A stretch of DNA of 64,000 bases. It comes from Promicromonospora sp. Populi. GTDB lineage: Bacteria; Actinomycetota; Actinomycetes; Actinomycetales; Cellulomonadaceae. A model generated the notes under the pieces. The model did not search any database. It was not told the origin of the DNA and worked only from the letters and a program-made list of their open reading frames with translations. The stretch lies in the NCBI RefSeq assembly GCF_041081105.1, contig NZ_CP163528.1, positions 3,348,001-3,412,000 of the forward strand, in the 5' to 3' direction. Numbering within the stretch: position 1 is the first letter of the stretch; each line of letters starts with the position of its first letter. Both the position numbers and the translations under genes were made by a program. Below are positions 46,495-54,266 of the stretch, in pieces.

Positions 46495-46952
46495 AAGAGA
46501 AACATCCACACCCCACCCAAAGACGAGGCATGAACAATGATACCGACCAGACTAAACCTGGCTAGATTCAGTCCAACCAAACAAAACCCCTACAAGCGTC
46601 ACTCCACCAACCGAAAAGTCAGCAAAGCCACACCCACACAGGGCATAAAACATTGGCATTGACTATCAAGCACACTGTTGAGTTCTCAAACAACCGACGC
46701 ACACCGCCAGAGTCATCATCCGCTGGATGCTGACCCCATCCGGGGCAACCTCTTTAACTTACCAGACCGGAACCCGCCTCGCAAATCCGCTGGTTCGAAG
46801 AACCAGCTCGCTCTGCAAGAGAGGGATCCACATCCGATATCCCGCAGGGCAGTGTTTATCGCCCTGCATCAGAGATGGGATCCAGCCCCGGCGCGGCCAC
46901 TCGATCCGTTTCCGGGCCTCGTGTCCGTCGGCCCGTCGGGCTGACATCCAGA
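46495..46952 (-). other. rRNA leader transcript region
   Basis: Leader between the mapped promoter and 16S. It contains the 5' half of the pre-16S stem at 46663-46695 (TTTGAGAACTCAACAGTGTG on the transcript). No supported ORF. Confidence 0.7.
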
Positions 46953-46981
46953 ACAATACGTCAGGCTCTGGGGTGCGTCAA
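46953..46981 (-). promoter_or_regulatory. rRNA operon promoter
   Basis: On the minus strand TTGACG (46976-46981), a 17-bp spacer and TATTGT (46953-46958) match the housekeeping sigma consensus well, about 460 bp before 16S. The stretch 46982-47213 up to the next gene holds nothing else I can support. Confidence 0.75.
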
Positions 46982-47213
46982 AGCCGGGACGCGTGACAGC
47001 GGACACAGAGCCGCAGTTCACCGGCTGTTTTTCCAAGAGGACCTCAGGGCGGGGCGGTCCGAAGCCATGCCGAGCGGCCCCTGCGGCCCCCTGGGCCGCT
47101 CCCTCGGGCGCGGACAGGCCAAGAACTCCCCTGGTCGGCCATGTCTACGTAATCTTTGATTCAGATTTCGCCATCAAGGCAGATCGCACTCGCCAAGCGT
47201 CCCGAGCGGGCGC

Positions 47214-47906
47214 CTAGTCCGCTGCAGAGCGCAGCCGGAGGCCCAGCAGCTCCTCGAGCTCGCCGTGCGTCAACCCGTAGGTCTCGACCACCCGTGCCCC
47301 GTCCCCGGCGGGAAGACCCGGTCCCACGTCGATCACCGCCACGTCGCTGTAGATCCGCGACACGCAGCCGACACCGGTGAGCGGGAGCGTGCACTCGCTC
47401 ACGAGCTTCGGCCGGCCGTCCTTGGTCAGCAGCGTCATCATGACGACGCTTCGCTTGGCACCCACCGCGAGGTCCATCGCCCCGCCCACAGCGGGGACCG
47501 CACCAGCCTTGCCCGTGGACCAGTTCGCGAGGTCACCGGACGTCGAGACCTGGAACGCACCCAGCACGCAGATATCGATGTGCCCGCCGCGCATCATGGC
47601 GAACGAGTCCGCCTGATGGAAGTACGCGGCCCCGCGGAGCTCCGTCACGGGGGCCTTGCCCGCGTTGATGAGCTCCGGGTCCGCGAGCTCCGGGTCGGGT
47701 GCCGGTCCCATACCCAGCAGCCCGTTCTCCGTGTGCAGCGTGATACCCGAGTTCTCGGGCAGATGGTCACCCACGAGCGTCGGGAGGCCGATACCCAGGT
47801 TCACGTACGAACCTGGAGGGATGTCCGCGGCCACCCGCGCGGCCATCTGCGCTCTGGACAGCGGCGCACTACCCAGTGCGCCGGCCTCGATCATCTCGGC
47901 GCTCAT
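47214..47906 (-). CDS. pcaJ: 3-oxoacid (3-oxoadipate) CoA-transferase subunit B
   Basis: 230 residues. The catalytic glutamate that forms the CoA thioester lies in the motif ENGLLGMG, preceded by YVNLGIGLPTLVGDHLPE. Other family parts are GGHIDICVLGAFQVS and VGGAMDLAVGAKR. It pairs with subunit A, whose stop it overlaps. With a PcaF-like thiolase in the same operon, transfer of CoA from succinyl-CoA to 3-oxoadipate is the likely reaction; acetoacetate (ScoB) is the alternative. Confidence 0.9.
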   Translation of the reverse strand: MSAEMIEAGALGSAPLSRAQMAARVAADIPPGSYVNLGIGLPTLVGDHLPENSGITLHTENGLLGMGPAPDPELADPELINAGKAPVTELRGAAYFHQADSFAMMRGGHIDICVLGAFQVSTSGDLANWSTGKAGAVPAVGGAMDLAVGAKRSVVMMTLLTKDGRPKLVSECTLPLTGVGCVSRIYSDVAVIDVGPGLPAGDGARVVETYGLTHGELEELLGLRLRSAAD

Positions 47907-48616
47907 GATGCGGCTCCCCGGTCCGCGGGCCCGGTGCCCGCAAGTGCGGTGACGCCGTCTACCGGCACCACGGCGTCGACGTATATGCCTGGGGTCACCA
48001 CCGTCTCGGGATCGATGGACCCGGTCGGCACGACCTCACTCACCTGCACAACCGTCCGTCGCGCGGCGGTCGCCATGACGGGCCCGAAGTTCCGGGCGGT
48101 CTTGCGGTAGACGAGGTTCCCGACGCCGTCGGCCCGGTGTGCCTTGACCAGCGCGACGTCGGCGCGAATGGGGGACTCGAAGACCATGGGGACGCCGTCG
48201 ATCAAACGGGTCTCCTTGCCCTCGGCCAGAGGCGTGCCGTAGCCCGTCGGCGTGAAGAAGCCGCCGAGGCCTGCGCCCGCCGCGCGGATGCGCTCGGCCA
48301 GGTTGCCCTGCGGCACCAGCTCGAGCTCGATGTCGCCCGCGCGATACGCGGCGTCGAAGTGCCAGGAGTCGACCTGGCGGGGGAACGAGCACACGATCTT
48401 GCGCACGCGGCGCTCACCGATGAGCCGGGCCAGGGCGTCCTCGCCGTTGCCCGCGTTGTTGGAGACGACGACGAGGTCGCCGGCGCCCTGTTCCAGCAGC
48501 GCCTCGACCAGCTCGACCGGCTGACCAGCAGGGCCGAAGCCGCCGATCATGACCGTCGAGCCGTCGGCGACGTCGCCCACCGCTTCCAGCGCCGTCCGCG
48601 CGAGATGGACACTCAT
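47903..48616 (-). CDS. pcaI: 3-oxoacid (3-oxoadipate) CoA-transferase subunit A
   Basis: 237 residues. The CoA-transferase signature reads DGSTVMIGGFGPAGQPVELV, and GGFFTPTGYGTPLAEGKE and VALVKAHRADGVGNLVYRKT are typical of subunit A. It starts in an ATGA overlap with the thiolase stop and ends overlapping subunit B, giving one coupled operon thiolase-A-B. No transport or ring-cleavage genes of the pathway are in the window. Confidence 0.9.
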   Translation of the reverse strand: MSVHLARTALEAVGDVADGSTVMIGGFGPAGQPVELVEALLEQGAGDLVVVSNNAGNGEDALARLIGERRVRKIVCSFPRQVDSWHFDAAYRAGDIELELVPQGNLAERIRAAGAGLGGFFTPTGYGTPLAEGKETRLIDGVPMVFESPIRADVALVKAHRADGVGNLVYRKTARNFGPVMATAARRTVVQVSEVVPTGSIDPETVVTPGIYVDAVVPVDGVTALAGTGPADRGAAS

Positions 48617-49806
48617 GCGCCGGCCCGCACATTCTCCAGGACCACGGCCATGCCCTGGCCGACGCCGATGCAGATCGCCGCGACGCCCCAGCGCCGGTTC
48701 TCCGCGACCAGCCGGCGCGCGAGGGTGCCGAGGATCCGGGTGCCCGACGCACCGAGCGGGTGGCCGAGGGCGGTCGCGCCGCCCCACGCGTTCACGATGT
48801 CCGGGTCGATGCCCCACGCGTCGACGCAGGCGAGCGACTGAGCGGCGAACGCCTCGTTGAGCTCGACCGCACCGACGTCGGCCCAGCCGATGCCGCTCTT
48901 CGCGAGGGCTCGGTCGGCGGCCTCCACCGGGGCGTAGCCGAAGTACTGCGGCTCGTTCCCCACCGAGGCGCGGCCCGCGATGCGGGCCAGCGGCTCCAGG
49001 CCGATGTCGTCCGCCACCGACTCGGAACCGATCAGGGCGGCGCTCGCGCCGTCCGTCAACGGGGAAGCGTTCCCCGCGGTGATGGTGCCGCCCTCCGCGC
49101 GGAAGGACGGTTTCAGCGCTGCCAGCTTCTCCAGGGTGCCGCCCGGGCGGATGGGCTCGTCGCGCTGCAGGTCGGAATCGGGATGGGCACTGACCAGATC
49201 GTCGTACCGGCCGGCCTCCCACGCCTCGTGCGCCAGGCGGTGGCTGCGCAGCGCGAACTCGTCCTGGCGCTCCCGCGTGACGCCGTACTTCTCGCGGAGG
49301 CGCTCCGTGGCCTCGCCGAGGGAGACTGTCCAGTCGGGCTGCATCTTCGAGTTGACCAGGCGCCAGCCGAGGGTGGTGGAGACGAGCTCCGTGTTGCCCG
49401 CTGGGTAGGGCCGCTCCGGCTTGAGCAGGACCCAGGGAGCGCGGCTCATCGACTCGACACCCCCCGCCACAACGACCTCGGCGTCACCGGACTCCACGGC
49501 GCGCGCCGCCTGGACCGCTGCCTCCAACGACGAGCCGCACAACCGGTTCACCGTGACGCCCGGGACGGACAGCGGCAACCCGGCCAGCAGGACTGCCATG
49601 CGTGCCACGTCCCGGTTCTCCTCGCCGGCACCGTTCGCGTTGCCGAGGATCACGTCGTCGATCCGGGCCGGGTCCAGGCCCGGTGCCCGACGTACCTGCT
49701 CTCCGACGACGAACGCCGCGAGGTCGTCCGGACGTACCGTCGCGAGAGCGCCGCCGTAGCGGCCGAAGGGCGTGCGCACCGCGTCGTAGACGAATGCCTG
49801 CCTCAT
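48613..49806 (-). CDS. pcaF: Beta-ketoadipyl-CoA thiolase (acetyl-CoA acyltransferase)
   Basis: 397 residues. The start MRQAFVYDAVRTPFGRYGG is close to known PcaF sequences, followed by the nucleophile Cys in NRLCGSSLEA, NEAFAAQSLAC, GGATALGHPLGASG with the catalytic His, and CIGVGQGMA with the second Cys. It would cleave 3-oxoadipyl-CoA to succinyl-CoA and acetyl-CoA. The start is ATG 49806. It leads the operon with the two CoA-transferase subunits. A general acetyl-CoA acetyltransferase cannot be excluded. Confidence 0.9.
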   Translation of the reverse strand: MRQAFVYDAVRTPFGRYGGALATVRPDDLAAFVVGEQVRRAPGLDPARIDDVILGNANGAGEENRDVARMAVLLAGLPLSVPGVTVNRLCGSSLEAAVQAARAVESGDAEVVVAGGVESMSRAPWVLLKPERPYPAGNTELVSTTLGWRLVNSKMQPDWTVSLGEATERLREKYGVTRERQDEFALRSHRLAHEAWEAGRYDDLVSAHPDSDLQRDEPIRPGGTLEKLAALKPSFRAEGGTITAGNASPLTDGASAALIGSESVADDIGLEPLARIAGRASVGNEPQYFGYAPVEAADRALAKSGIGWADVGAVELNEAFAAQSLACVDAWGIDPDIVNAWGGATALGHPLGASGTRILGTLARRLVAENRRWGVAAICIGVGQGMAVVLENVRAGA

Positions 49807-49916
49807 CGAACTACACCCCTGTCCGTTCGCAATGCGCACACAAGTTCCGTATGCGTACGCTCACGGTAACAGCCAGGCCCGGGCAGGGAACAGCCTCTGA
49901 TTACGGACAGCAAGAA

Positions 49917-49951
49917 GGCCCCCCACCCGGCTTGTCGCCGAGTGGGGGGCC
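49917..49951 (-). terminator. Terminator after tRNA-Arg
   Basis: Ten-bp arms (GGCCCCCCAC/GTGGGGGGCC) with a 15-base centre, 4 bases past the tRNA end, followed on the minus strand by TTCTTG. Confidence 0.8.
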
Positions 49952-49955
49952 AATG

Positions 49956-50028
49956 TGCGCCCGAAGGGATTCGAACCCCCAACCTTCTGATCCGTAGTCA
50001 GATGCTCTATCCGTTGAGCTACGGGCGC
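49956..50028 (-). tRNA. tRNA-Arg (anticodon ACG)
   Basis: 73-nt cloverleaf: acceptor GCGCCCG/CGGGCGC, D-loop GCTCAACGGATAGAGC, anticodon stem TCTGA/TCAGA around CTACGGA, T-arm GGGGGTTCGAATCCC. The 3' CCA is not encoded. Confidence 0.95.
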
Positions 50029-50190
50029 CTGCTGTACTGCGATGCTACCGGCCCGCCGTTCACACGACCGACCGACGAGAACATTACCGCCTGTTCGACG
50101 CGGGCCCAAACCCAAATCCACGCCAACCTGGGAGAACTCCGTCACAGCTCCCCAGGGGGTCGCCGTGCGTTGAAGAAGACTCCCACAGTA

Positions 50191-50223
50191 AAGGCCCCGG
50201 GCGTCGCGCGCGGCCGGGACCTT
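50191..50223 (-). terminator. Probable terminator after tRNA-Ser(GCT)
   Basis: In the transcript AAGGUCCCGG pairs with CCGGGGCCUU (one G-U pair) around a 13-base loop, followed by UACUG. It lies 6 bases beyond the tRNA. Confidence 0.6.
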
Positions 50224-50228
50224 CCTGG

Positions 50229-50317
50229 CGGAGACGGAGGGATTTGAACCCTCGAACGGGTTGCCCCGTTACCACCTTAGCAGGGTGGCGCACTAGACCT
50301 GACTATGCGACGTCTCC
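50229..50317 (-). tRNA. tRNA-Ser (anticodon GCT)
   Basis: 89-nt type II tRNA: acceptor GGAGACG/CGTCTCC, anticodon stem CCACC/GGTGG around CTGCTAA, long variable arm (AACGGGGCAACCCGTT) and T-arm GAGGGTTCAAATCCCTC. Confidence 0.95.
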
Positions 50318-50555
50318 TTGCGACAGCTTCTACCCATGCAGGTCGATGCCGCGCGGCCCAGGGTACCTGGCGTACGGCGGGCTGAGCAAAGCGGAGGGGC
50401 CGACCGCTCCCCGACCCGCTTCGTTTCGCCGTCATCCCGCCGATTCTCGGCTGGAACGCGGCCGTCGTCCGCGGCGGACGGACCGTCTGGCGGAGCCAGA
50501 CGAACGCCCTGCGCCCGTATTTCACACGGCGTCAATAGCGGGTAGATTCGCGCTC

Positions 50556-52268
50556 ATGGACTACGACGTCTTGGTGATCGGGTCGGGCTTCGGTGGCAGC
50601 GTCGCCGCCCTCCGGCTGACCGAAAAGGGCTACCGGGTGGGCGTGCTCGAGGCGGGCCGGCGGTTCGAGGACCACGAGTTCGCCAAGAACTCCTGGCACC
50701 TCAAGCAGTTCCTGTGGGCGCCCGCCCTCGGGTGCTACGGGATCCAGCGCGTGCGGCTGCTGCGCAACGTGCTGTGCCTGACGGGCGCCGGGGTGGGCGG
50801 CGGCTCGCTGGTGTACGCCAACACGCTCTACCGCCCGCTAGACCCGTTCTACGCCGACAAGGCCTGGTCGCACATCACCGACTGGAAGTCCGAGCTCGCG
50901 CCGTACTACGACCAGGCGGAGCGCATGCTCGGCGTCGTCCAGTACCACGGGCGATCTCCTGCCGACACGATCATCCGGGGCGTCGCCGATGACATGGGTG
51001 TGGGCCACACGTTCCGGCCCACCCGCGTCGGCGTGTACTTCGGCCCCGGCGGTGCCGAGGCGCCGTCGCCGGGCGAACGTGCCGCCGACCCCTACTTCGG
51101 CGGCGTGGGCCCGGAGCGCACCGGCTGCATCGAGTGCGGCGAGTGCATGACCGGCTGCCGGCACGGCGCCAAGAACACCCTGGTCAAGAACTACCTCTAC
51201 CTCGCCGAGCGCGCGGGCGCCGAGGTGCACCCGCTCACGACGGTCGACGTCGTACGCCCGCTGCCCGACGGCGGGTACCTGGTCCGCACGCGTCGCACGG
51301 GCCGTCCATTGAGCGGCCGACGGACGTTCACCGCCCGGGAGGTCGTGTTCGCCGCCGGCACGCTCGGCACGCAGCGCCTGCTGCACGCGATGAAGGACGC
51401 CGGCACGCTCCCGCGCCTGTCGGATCGGCTCGGGCATCTCACCCGCACCAACTCGGAGGCGCTCCTCGGCGCGATGACGCACCGGGTCGGCTCCACGGAC
51501 TACTCGCGCGGGGTGGCGATCACCTCGTCGTTCTACCCGACCGAGAGCACGCACATCGAGCCCGTGCGCTACGGCCACGGCTCCAACGTGATGGCGGCCC
51601 TCCAGCACATGCTCGTCGACGGCGGGCCACACCGGTTTGCCCGCTGGCTCGGCGAGATCGGCAAGAACCTCAGGCAGCTGCCCATCCTGTTCGACTGGCG
51701 GCGCTGGTCCGAGCGGACCGTCATCGCACTGGTCATGCAGGCCCACGACAACTCGCTGACCACGGTGACCAAGCGCGGGTTCTTCGGCCGGTTCATGACG
51801 TCGAAACAGGGCACGGGTGCCCCGAACCCGAGCTGGATCCCCGAGGGGCACGAGGCCGTACGGCGGATGGCCGAGAAGCTCGGTGACGACCACAACGAGG
51901 GGATCGCGGGCGGCACCATCGGCGACCCGTTCAACATCCCGCTGACCGCGCACATCCTCGGCGGCTGCGCTATCGGCGACAACCCCACGGACGGCGTCGT
52001 CGACCCCTACCTGCGGGTGTTCGGCCACGACGGCCTGCACGTCATGGACGGCGCCGCGGTGACCGCCAACCTCGGGGTGAACCCGTCGCTCACCATCGCC
52101 GCGCAGGCTGAGCGCGCATGCGCGCTGTGGCCGAACGCCGGTGACCCCGACCGGCGGCCGGCCGTCGGGTCCGGGTACGCGCCGGTGGAGCCGGTGCGGC
52201 CCGTCGCGCCGGTTGTGCCCGAGACGGCGTCGGCCGCACTGCGCCTGCCCATCGTGGGGATCAGCTGA
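50556..52268 (+). CDS. GMC-family FAD oxidoreductase with ferredoxin-like cysteine cluster
   Basis: 570 residues. The FAD-binding dinucleotide motif is at the start (DYDVLVIGSGFGGSVAALRL), with GAGVGGGSLVYANTLY next. A CxxCxxCxxxC cluster (Cys 191, 194, 197, 201; CIECGECMTGCRHG) could hold a 4Fe-4S centre. The C-terminal GMC domain has AHILGGCAIGDNPTDGVVD and DGAAVTANLGVNPSLTI. It resembles cholesterol-oxidase-like ChoD proteins, but the substrate is unknown. The start is ATG 50556 with TAGATT 7 nt before it. It lies between two tRNA-Ser genes of the other strand. Confidence 0.9.
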   Translation: MDYDVLVIGSGFGGSVAALRLTEKGYRVGVLEAGRRFEDHEFAKNSWHLKQFLWAPALGCYGIQRVRLLRNVLCLTGAGVGGGSLVYANTLYRPLDPFYADKAWSHITDWKSELAPYYDQAERMLGVVQYHGRSPADTIIRGVADDMGVGHTFRPTRVGVYFGPGGAEAPSPGERAADPYFGGVGPERTGCIECGECMTGCRHGAKNTLVKNYLYLAERAGAEVHPLTTVDVVRPLPDGGYLVRTRRTGRPLSGRRTFTAREVVFAAGTLGTQRLLHAMKDAGTLPRLSDRLGHLTRTNSEALLGAMTHRVGSTDYSRGVAITSSFYPTESTHIEPVRYGHGSNVMAALQHMLVDGGPHRFARWLGEIGKNLRQLPILFDWRRWSERTVIALVMQAHDNSLTTVTKRGFFGRFMTSKQGTGAPNPSWIPEGHEAVRRMAEKLGDDHNEGIAGGTIGDPFNIPLTAHILGGCAIGDNPTDGVVDPYLRVFGHDGLHVMDGAAVTANLGVNPSLTIAAQAERACALWPNAGDPDRRPAVGSGYAPVEPVRPVAPVVPETASAALRLPIVGIS

Positions 52269-52292
52269 CCTCGGCGGCGCAAGCACGAAAAA

Positions 52293-52322
52293 AGGCTGGG
52301 CTCCCGTCCGGGAGCCCAGCCT
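52293..52322 (-). terminator. Bidirectional terminator after tRNA-Ser(TGA)
   Basis: GGCTGGGCTCCCG pairs with its complement around a 2-base loop. A run of six A on the left gives a T-tract for the minus-strand tRNA transcript; it can also end the GMC gene from the other side. Confidence 0.88.
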
Positions 52323-52338
52323 CTTGTCACTCAGCGAG

Positions 52339-52423
52339 CGGAGGGCGAGGGATTCGAACCCCCGGTGCGTTGCCGCACAACGGTTTTCAAGACCGTCACA
52401 TTAGGCCGCTCTGTCAGCCCTCC
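52339..52423 (-). tRNA. tRNA-Ser (anticodon TGA)
   Basis: 85-nt type II tRNA: acceptor GGAGGGC/GCCCTCC, anticodon stem ACGGT/ACCGT around CTTGAAA, variable arm TGTGCGGCAACGCAC and T-arm GGGGGTTCGAATCCC. Confidence 0.95.
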
Positions 52424-52492
52424 TCGCGCCCTTACCCATCCTGGAACGGACGGTACGGCGCGGCGACACAGTCTAACGTCGAACGGAACAGC

Positions 52493-52525
52493 GACGGCGG
52501 GCCGCCCTCAGGGTGGCCCGCCGTC
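52493..52525 (-). terminator. Terminator of the cvn operon
   Basis: Eleven-bp arms, GACGGCGGGCC and its complement, 22 bases after the GTPase stop at 52547. Confidence 0.75.
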
Positions 52526-52546
52526 CGCGGAGTGCTGGAGGGTAGC

Positions 52547-53377
52547 TCAGCTCTGCGCCTGTGCGCCGGACCGCAGCTGCCGCATCGCGAGCTGAACCAG
52601 CGCGATGAGCGTCTGCTTGGTCGCCGCACGGGACCGCGCATCCGTGTAGAGCATCGGCACGTGTGCGGGGATCTGCAGCGCCTCACGCACGTCCTCGAGC
52701 CGGTGCTTGGCCACGCCGTCGAAGCAGTTCACGCCCACGACGAACGGGATGTTGCGCGACTCGAAGTAGTCGATCGCCGGGAAGCACTGCTCCAGGCGGT
52801 CGGTGTCGACCAGGACGACGGCGCCGATCGCGCCGCGCACCAGGTCGTCCCACATGAAGAGGAAGCGGTCCTGGCCCGGGGTGCCGAACAGGTACAGCCA
52901 GAGGTTGCCCGGGAGCTCCACACGACCGAAGTCCATGGCCACCGTGGTGGTGGTCTTGCGGTCGGTGACGCCGCCGACGTCGTCCACGCCCACCGAGTGC
53001 TCGGTCATGGCGGCTTCGGTGTTCAGGGGCTCGACGTCGGAGATCGACCCGATGAACGTCGTCTTGCCCACCGCGAAGCCACCCGCGACGACGATCTTGA
53101 CGACCGTCGGCGCCGTGCGCTCAGCCGCGGGCTGCGCGCCCGGAGCCGCCTGCGACCCAGCGTTGCCGCTGGGCGCCTGCTGCATCACCGGGGGCGCAGG
53201 TTGTGCCTGCGCCGGACGAGACGCCTGTGCGGTGGGCGCCGAGGCTCCACCGCCACCACCCAGCACGCTCTGGCGCGCGGGCGTGTTCGAGGAAGCGGTC
53301 GCAGTGCCAGCGTTACCCGACACCGGGGCCCAGTTGGGACCGCTGCGGGCCCCGCCGTCAGAGGGCGGAAATGCCAT
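52547..53377 (-). CDS. Conservon GTP/ATP-binding protein (CvnD-like)
   Basis: 276 residues. The first 85 are disordered and rich in Ala, Pro and Gln. A small-GTPase fold follows: P-loop KIVVAGGFAVGKTTFIGS, switch region DRKTTTTVAMDFGRV, G3-like LFGTPGQDRF and a G4-like segment VGVNCFDG. This is the CvnD type of MglA-related protein, the output of the cvn switch at the membrane. Its start overlaps the DUF742 gene by 20 bases. It ends the four-gene cvn operon. Confidence 0.93.
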   Translation of the reverse strand: MAFPPSDGGARSGPNWAPVSGNAGTATASSNTPARQSVLGGGGGASAPTAQASRPAQAQPAPPVMQQAPSGNAGSQAAPGAQPAAERTAPTVVKIVVAGGFAVGKTTFIGSISDVEPLNTEAAMTEHSVGVDDVGGVTDRKTTTTVAMDFGRVELPGNLWLYLFGTPGQDRFLFMWDDLVRGAIGAVVLVDTDRLEQCFPAIDYFESRNIPFVVGVNCFDGVAKHRLEDVREALQIPAHVPMLYTDARSRAATKQTLIALVQLAMRQLRSGAQAQS

Positions 53378-53768
53378 TCAGAACACTCTCCAAGACGCTC
53401 AGCGACAGGCCCGAGTTCGAGCTGCCGTGGCCTGTGTGGACGTTAACCGGTGTCGAGGTGTGCACGGTGACGTGCCCTTCCTCCTGCATGTCCGCCACAA
53501 GGATCCGGACGACACCCAGGGGCAGCCGCAGAAGGGCCGAGAGCTCGGCGATCGACACGTACGTGTGCGCGGCATGCTGGAGGATGGCGCGCTTCTCGGG
53601 AGGTAGCCCGAAGCTGCTGACCGCGCCGGGCAGAACCTCCACGAGAGCCTCGAGCGGCAGATCGGACAGCTCCGACCGCACTCGGCCTCCGGTGACCGCG
53701 TAGGGGCGCACGGTGGACGTCTCACGGACATCCCCCTGCCCCTGGGAACCGAAAGGTGCGTACGTCAT
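53358..53768 (-). CDS. DUF742 conservon protein (CvnC-like)
   Basis: 136 residues. The DUF742 start VRPYAVTGGRVRSEL and winged-helix-like core AAHTYVSIAELSALLRLPLG are clear. The protein links the roadblock component and the GTPase in cvn systems; its exact job is poorly known. The start is ATG 53768 with GAGGA 7 nt upstream. An ATG at 53810 in the same frame would overlap the roadblock gene and is less likely. Confidence 0.9.
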   Translation of the reverse strand: MTYAPFGSQGQGDVRETSTVRPYAVTGGRVRSELSDLPLEALVEVLPGAVSSFGLPPEKRAILQHAAHTYVSIAELSALLRLPLGVVRILVADMQEEGHVTVHTSTPVNVHTGHGSSNSGLSLSVLESVLNGISAL

Positions 53769-53778
53769 GGTCGAGTCC

Positions 53779-54228
53779 TCATCCCACGCTGGCGGCTCGG
53801 GTCTGCCCATCGACCGGGAGGCTGCCACGCATCTCCGAGATCAGCTGAGGCGTGAGCGTGGCCTCGGTGCGGGACACCAGAAGAGCCATCTCATAGCCGA
53901 TCAGGCCAATGTCACACGTAGCCTCTGCGACCACGCCGAGCACTGACCCGTTCGACACGTTCATCAAGAAAAGAAAGCCGTTGTCCATCTCGATGATCGC
54001 CTGACGGACATTACCGCCGTTGAGCTGCCGAGAAGCTCCACGCGTAAGGCTTGACATACCCGAAACGATTGCCGCGAGCTGGTCGCCACTTGTGCGGTCC
54101 AGCTGGTCGGACATCGCCATGAGCAGGCCGTCTGCCGACACTACGAGCGTGTGCCGGCTGCCGGGAACGGTACGCACGAAGTTGTCGAGCAGCCACCCGA
54201 AATTCGTTGCTTCGGTGCTGAGGGTCAC
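53779..54228 (-). CDS. Roadblock/LC7-domain protein (CvnB-like)
   Basis: 149 residues, one roadblock/LC7 domain: NFGWLLDNFVRTVPGSRHTL, VSADGLLMAMS, and EMDNGFLFLMNVSNGSVLGV. This MglB-type protein acts on the small GTPase of the same operon as a regulator. It is 38 bp after the kinase gene, and the DUF742 gene follows closely. Confidence 0.93.
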   Translation of the reverse strand: MTLSTEATNFGWLLDNFVRTVPGSRHTLVVSADGLLMAMSDQLDRTSGDQLAAIVSGMSSLTRGASRQLNGGNVRQAIIEMDNGFLFLMNVSNGSVLGVVAEATCDIGLIGYEMALLVSRTEATLTPQLISEMRGSLPVDGQTRAASVG

Positions 54229-54266
54229 TCTCTGTTCCTCCTAGTCAGAATCCACAGACGCGCTTG

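Noticed and set aside
49807..49916. Regulator binding site before pcaF (ATGCGTACGC-like half-palindromes)
   Set aside because: Imperfect and short; no pca regulator gene is nearby to support it.
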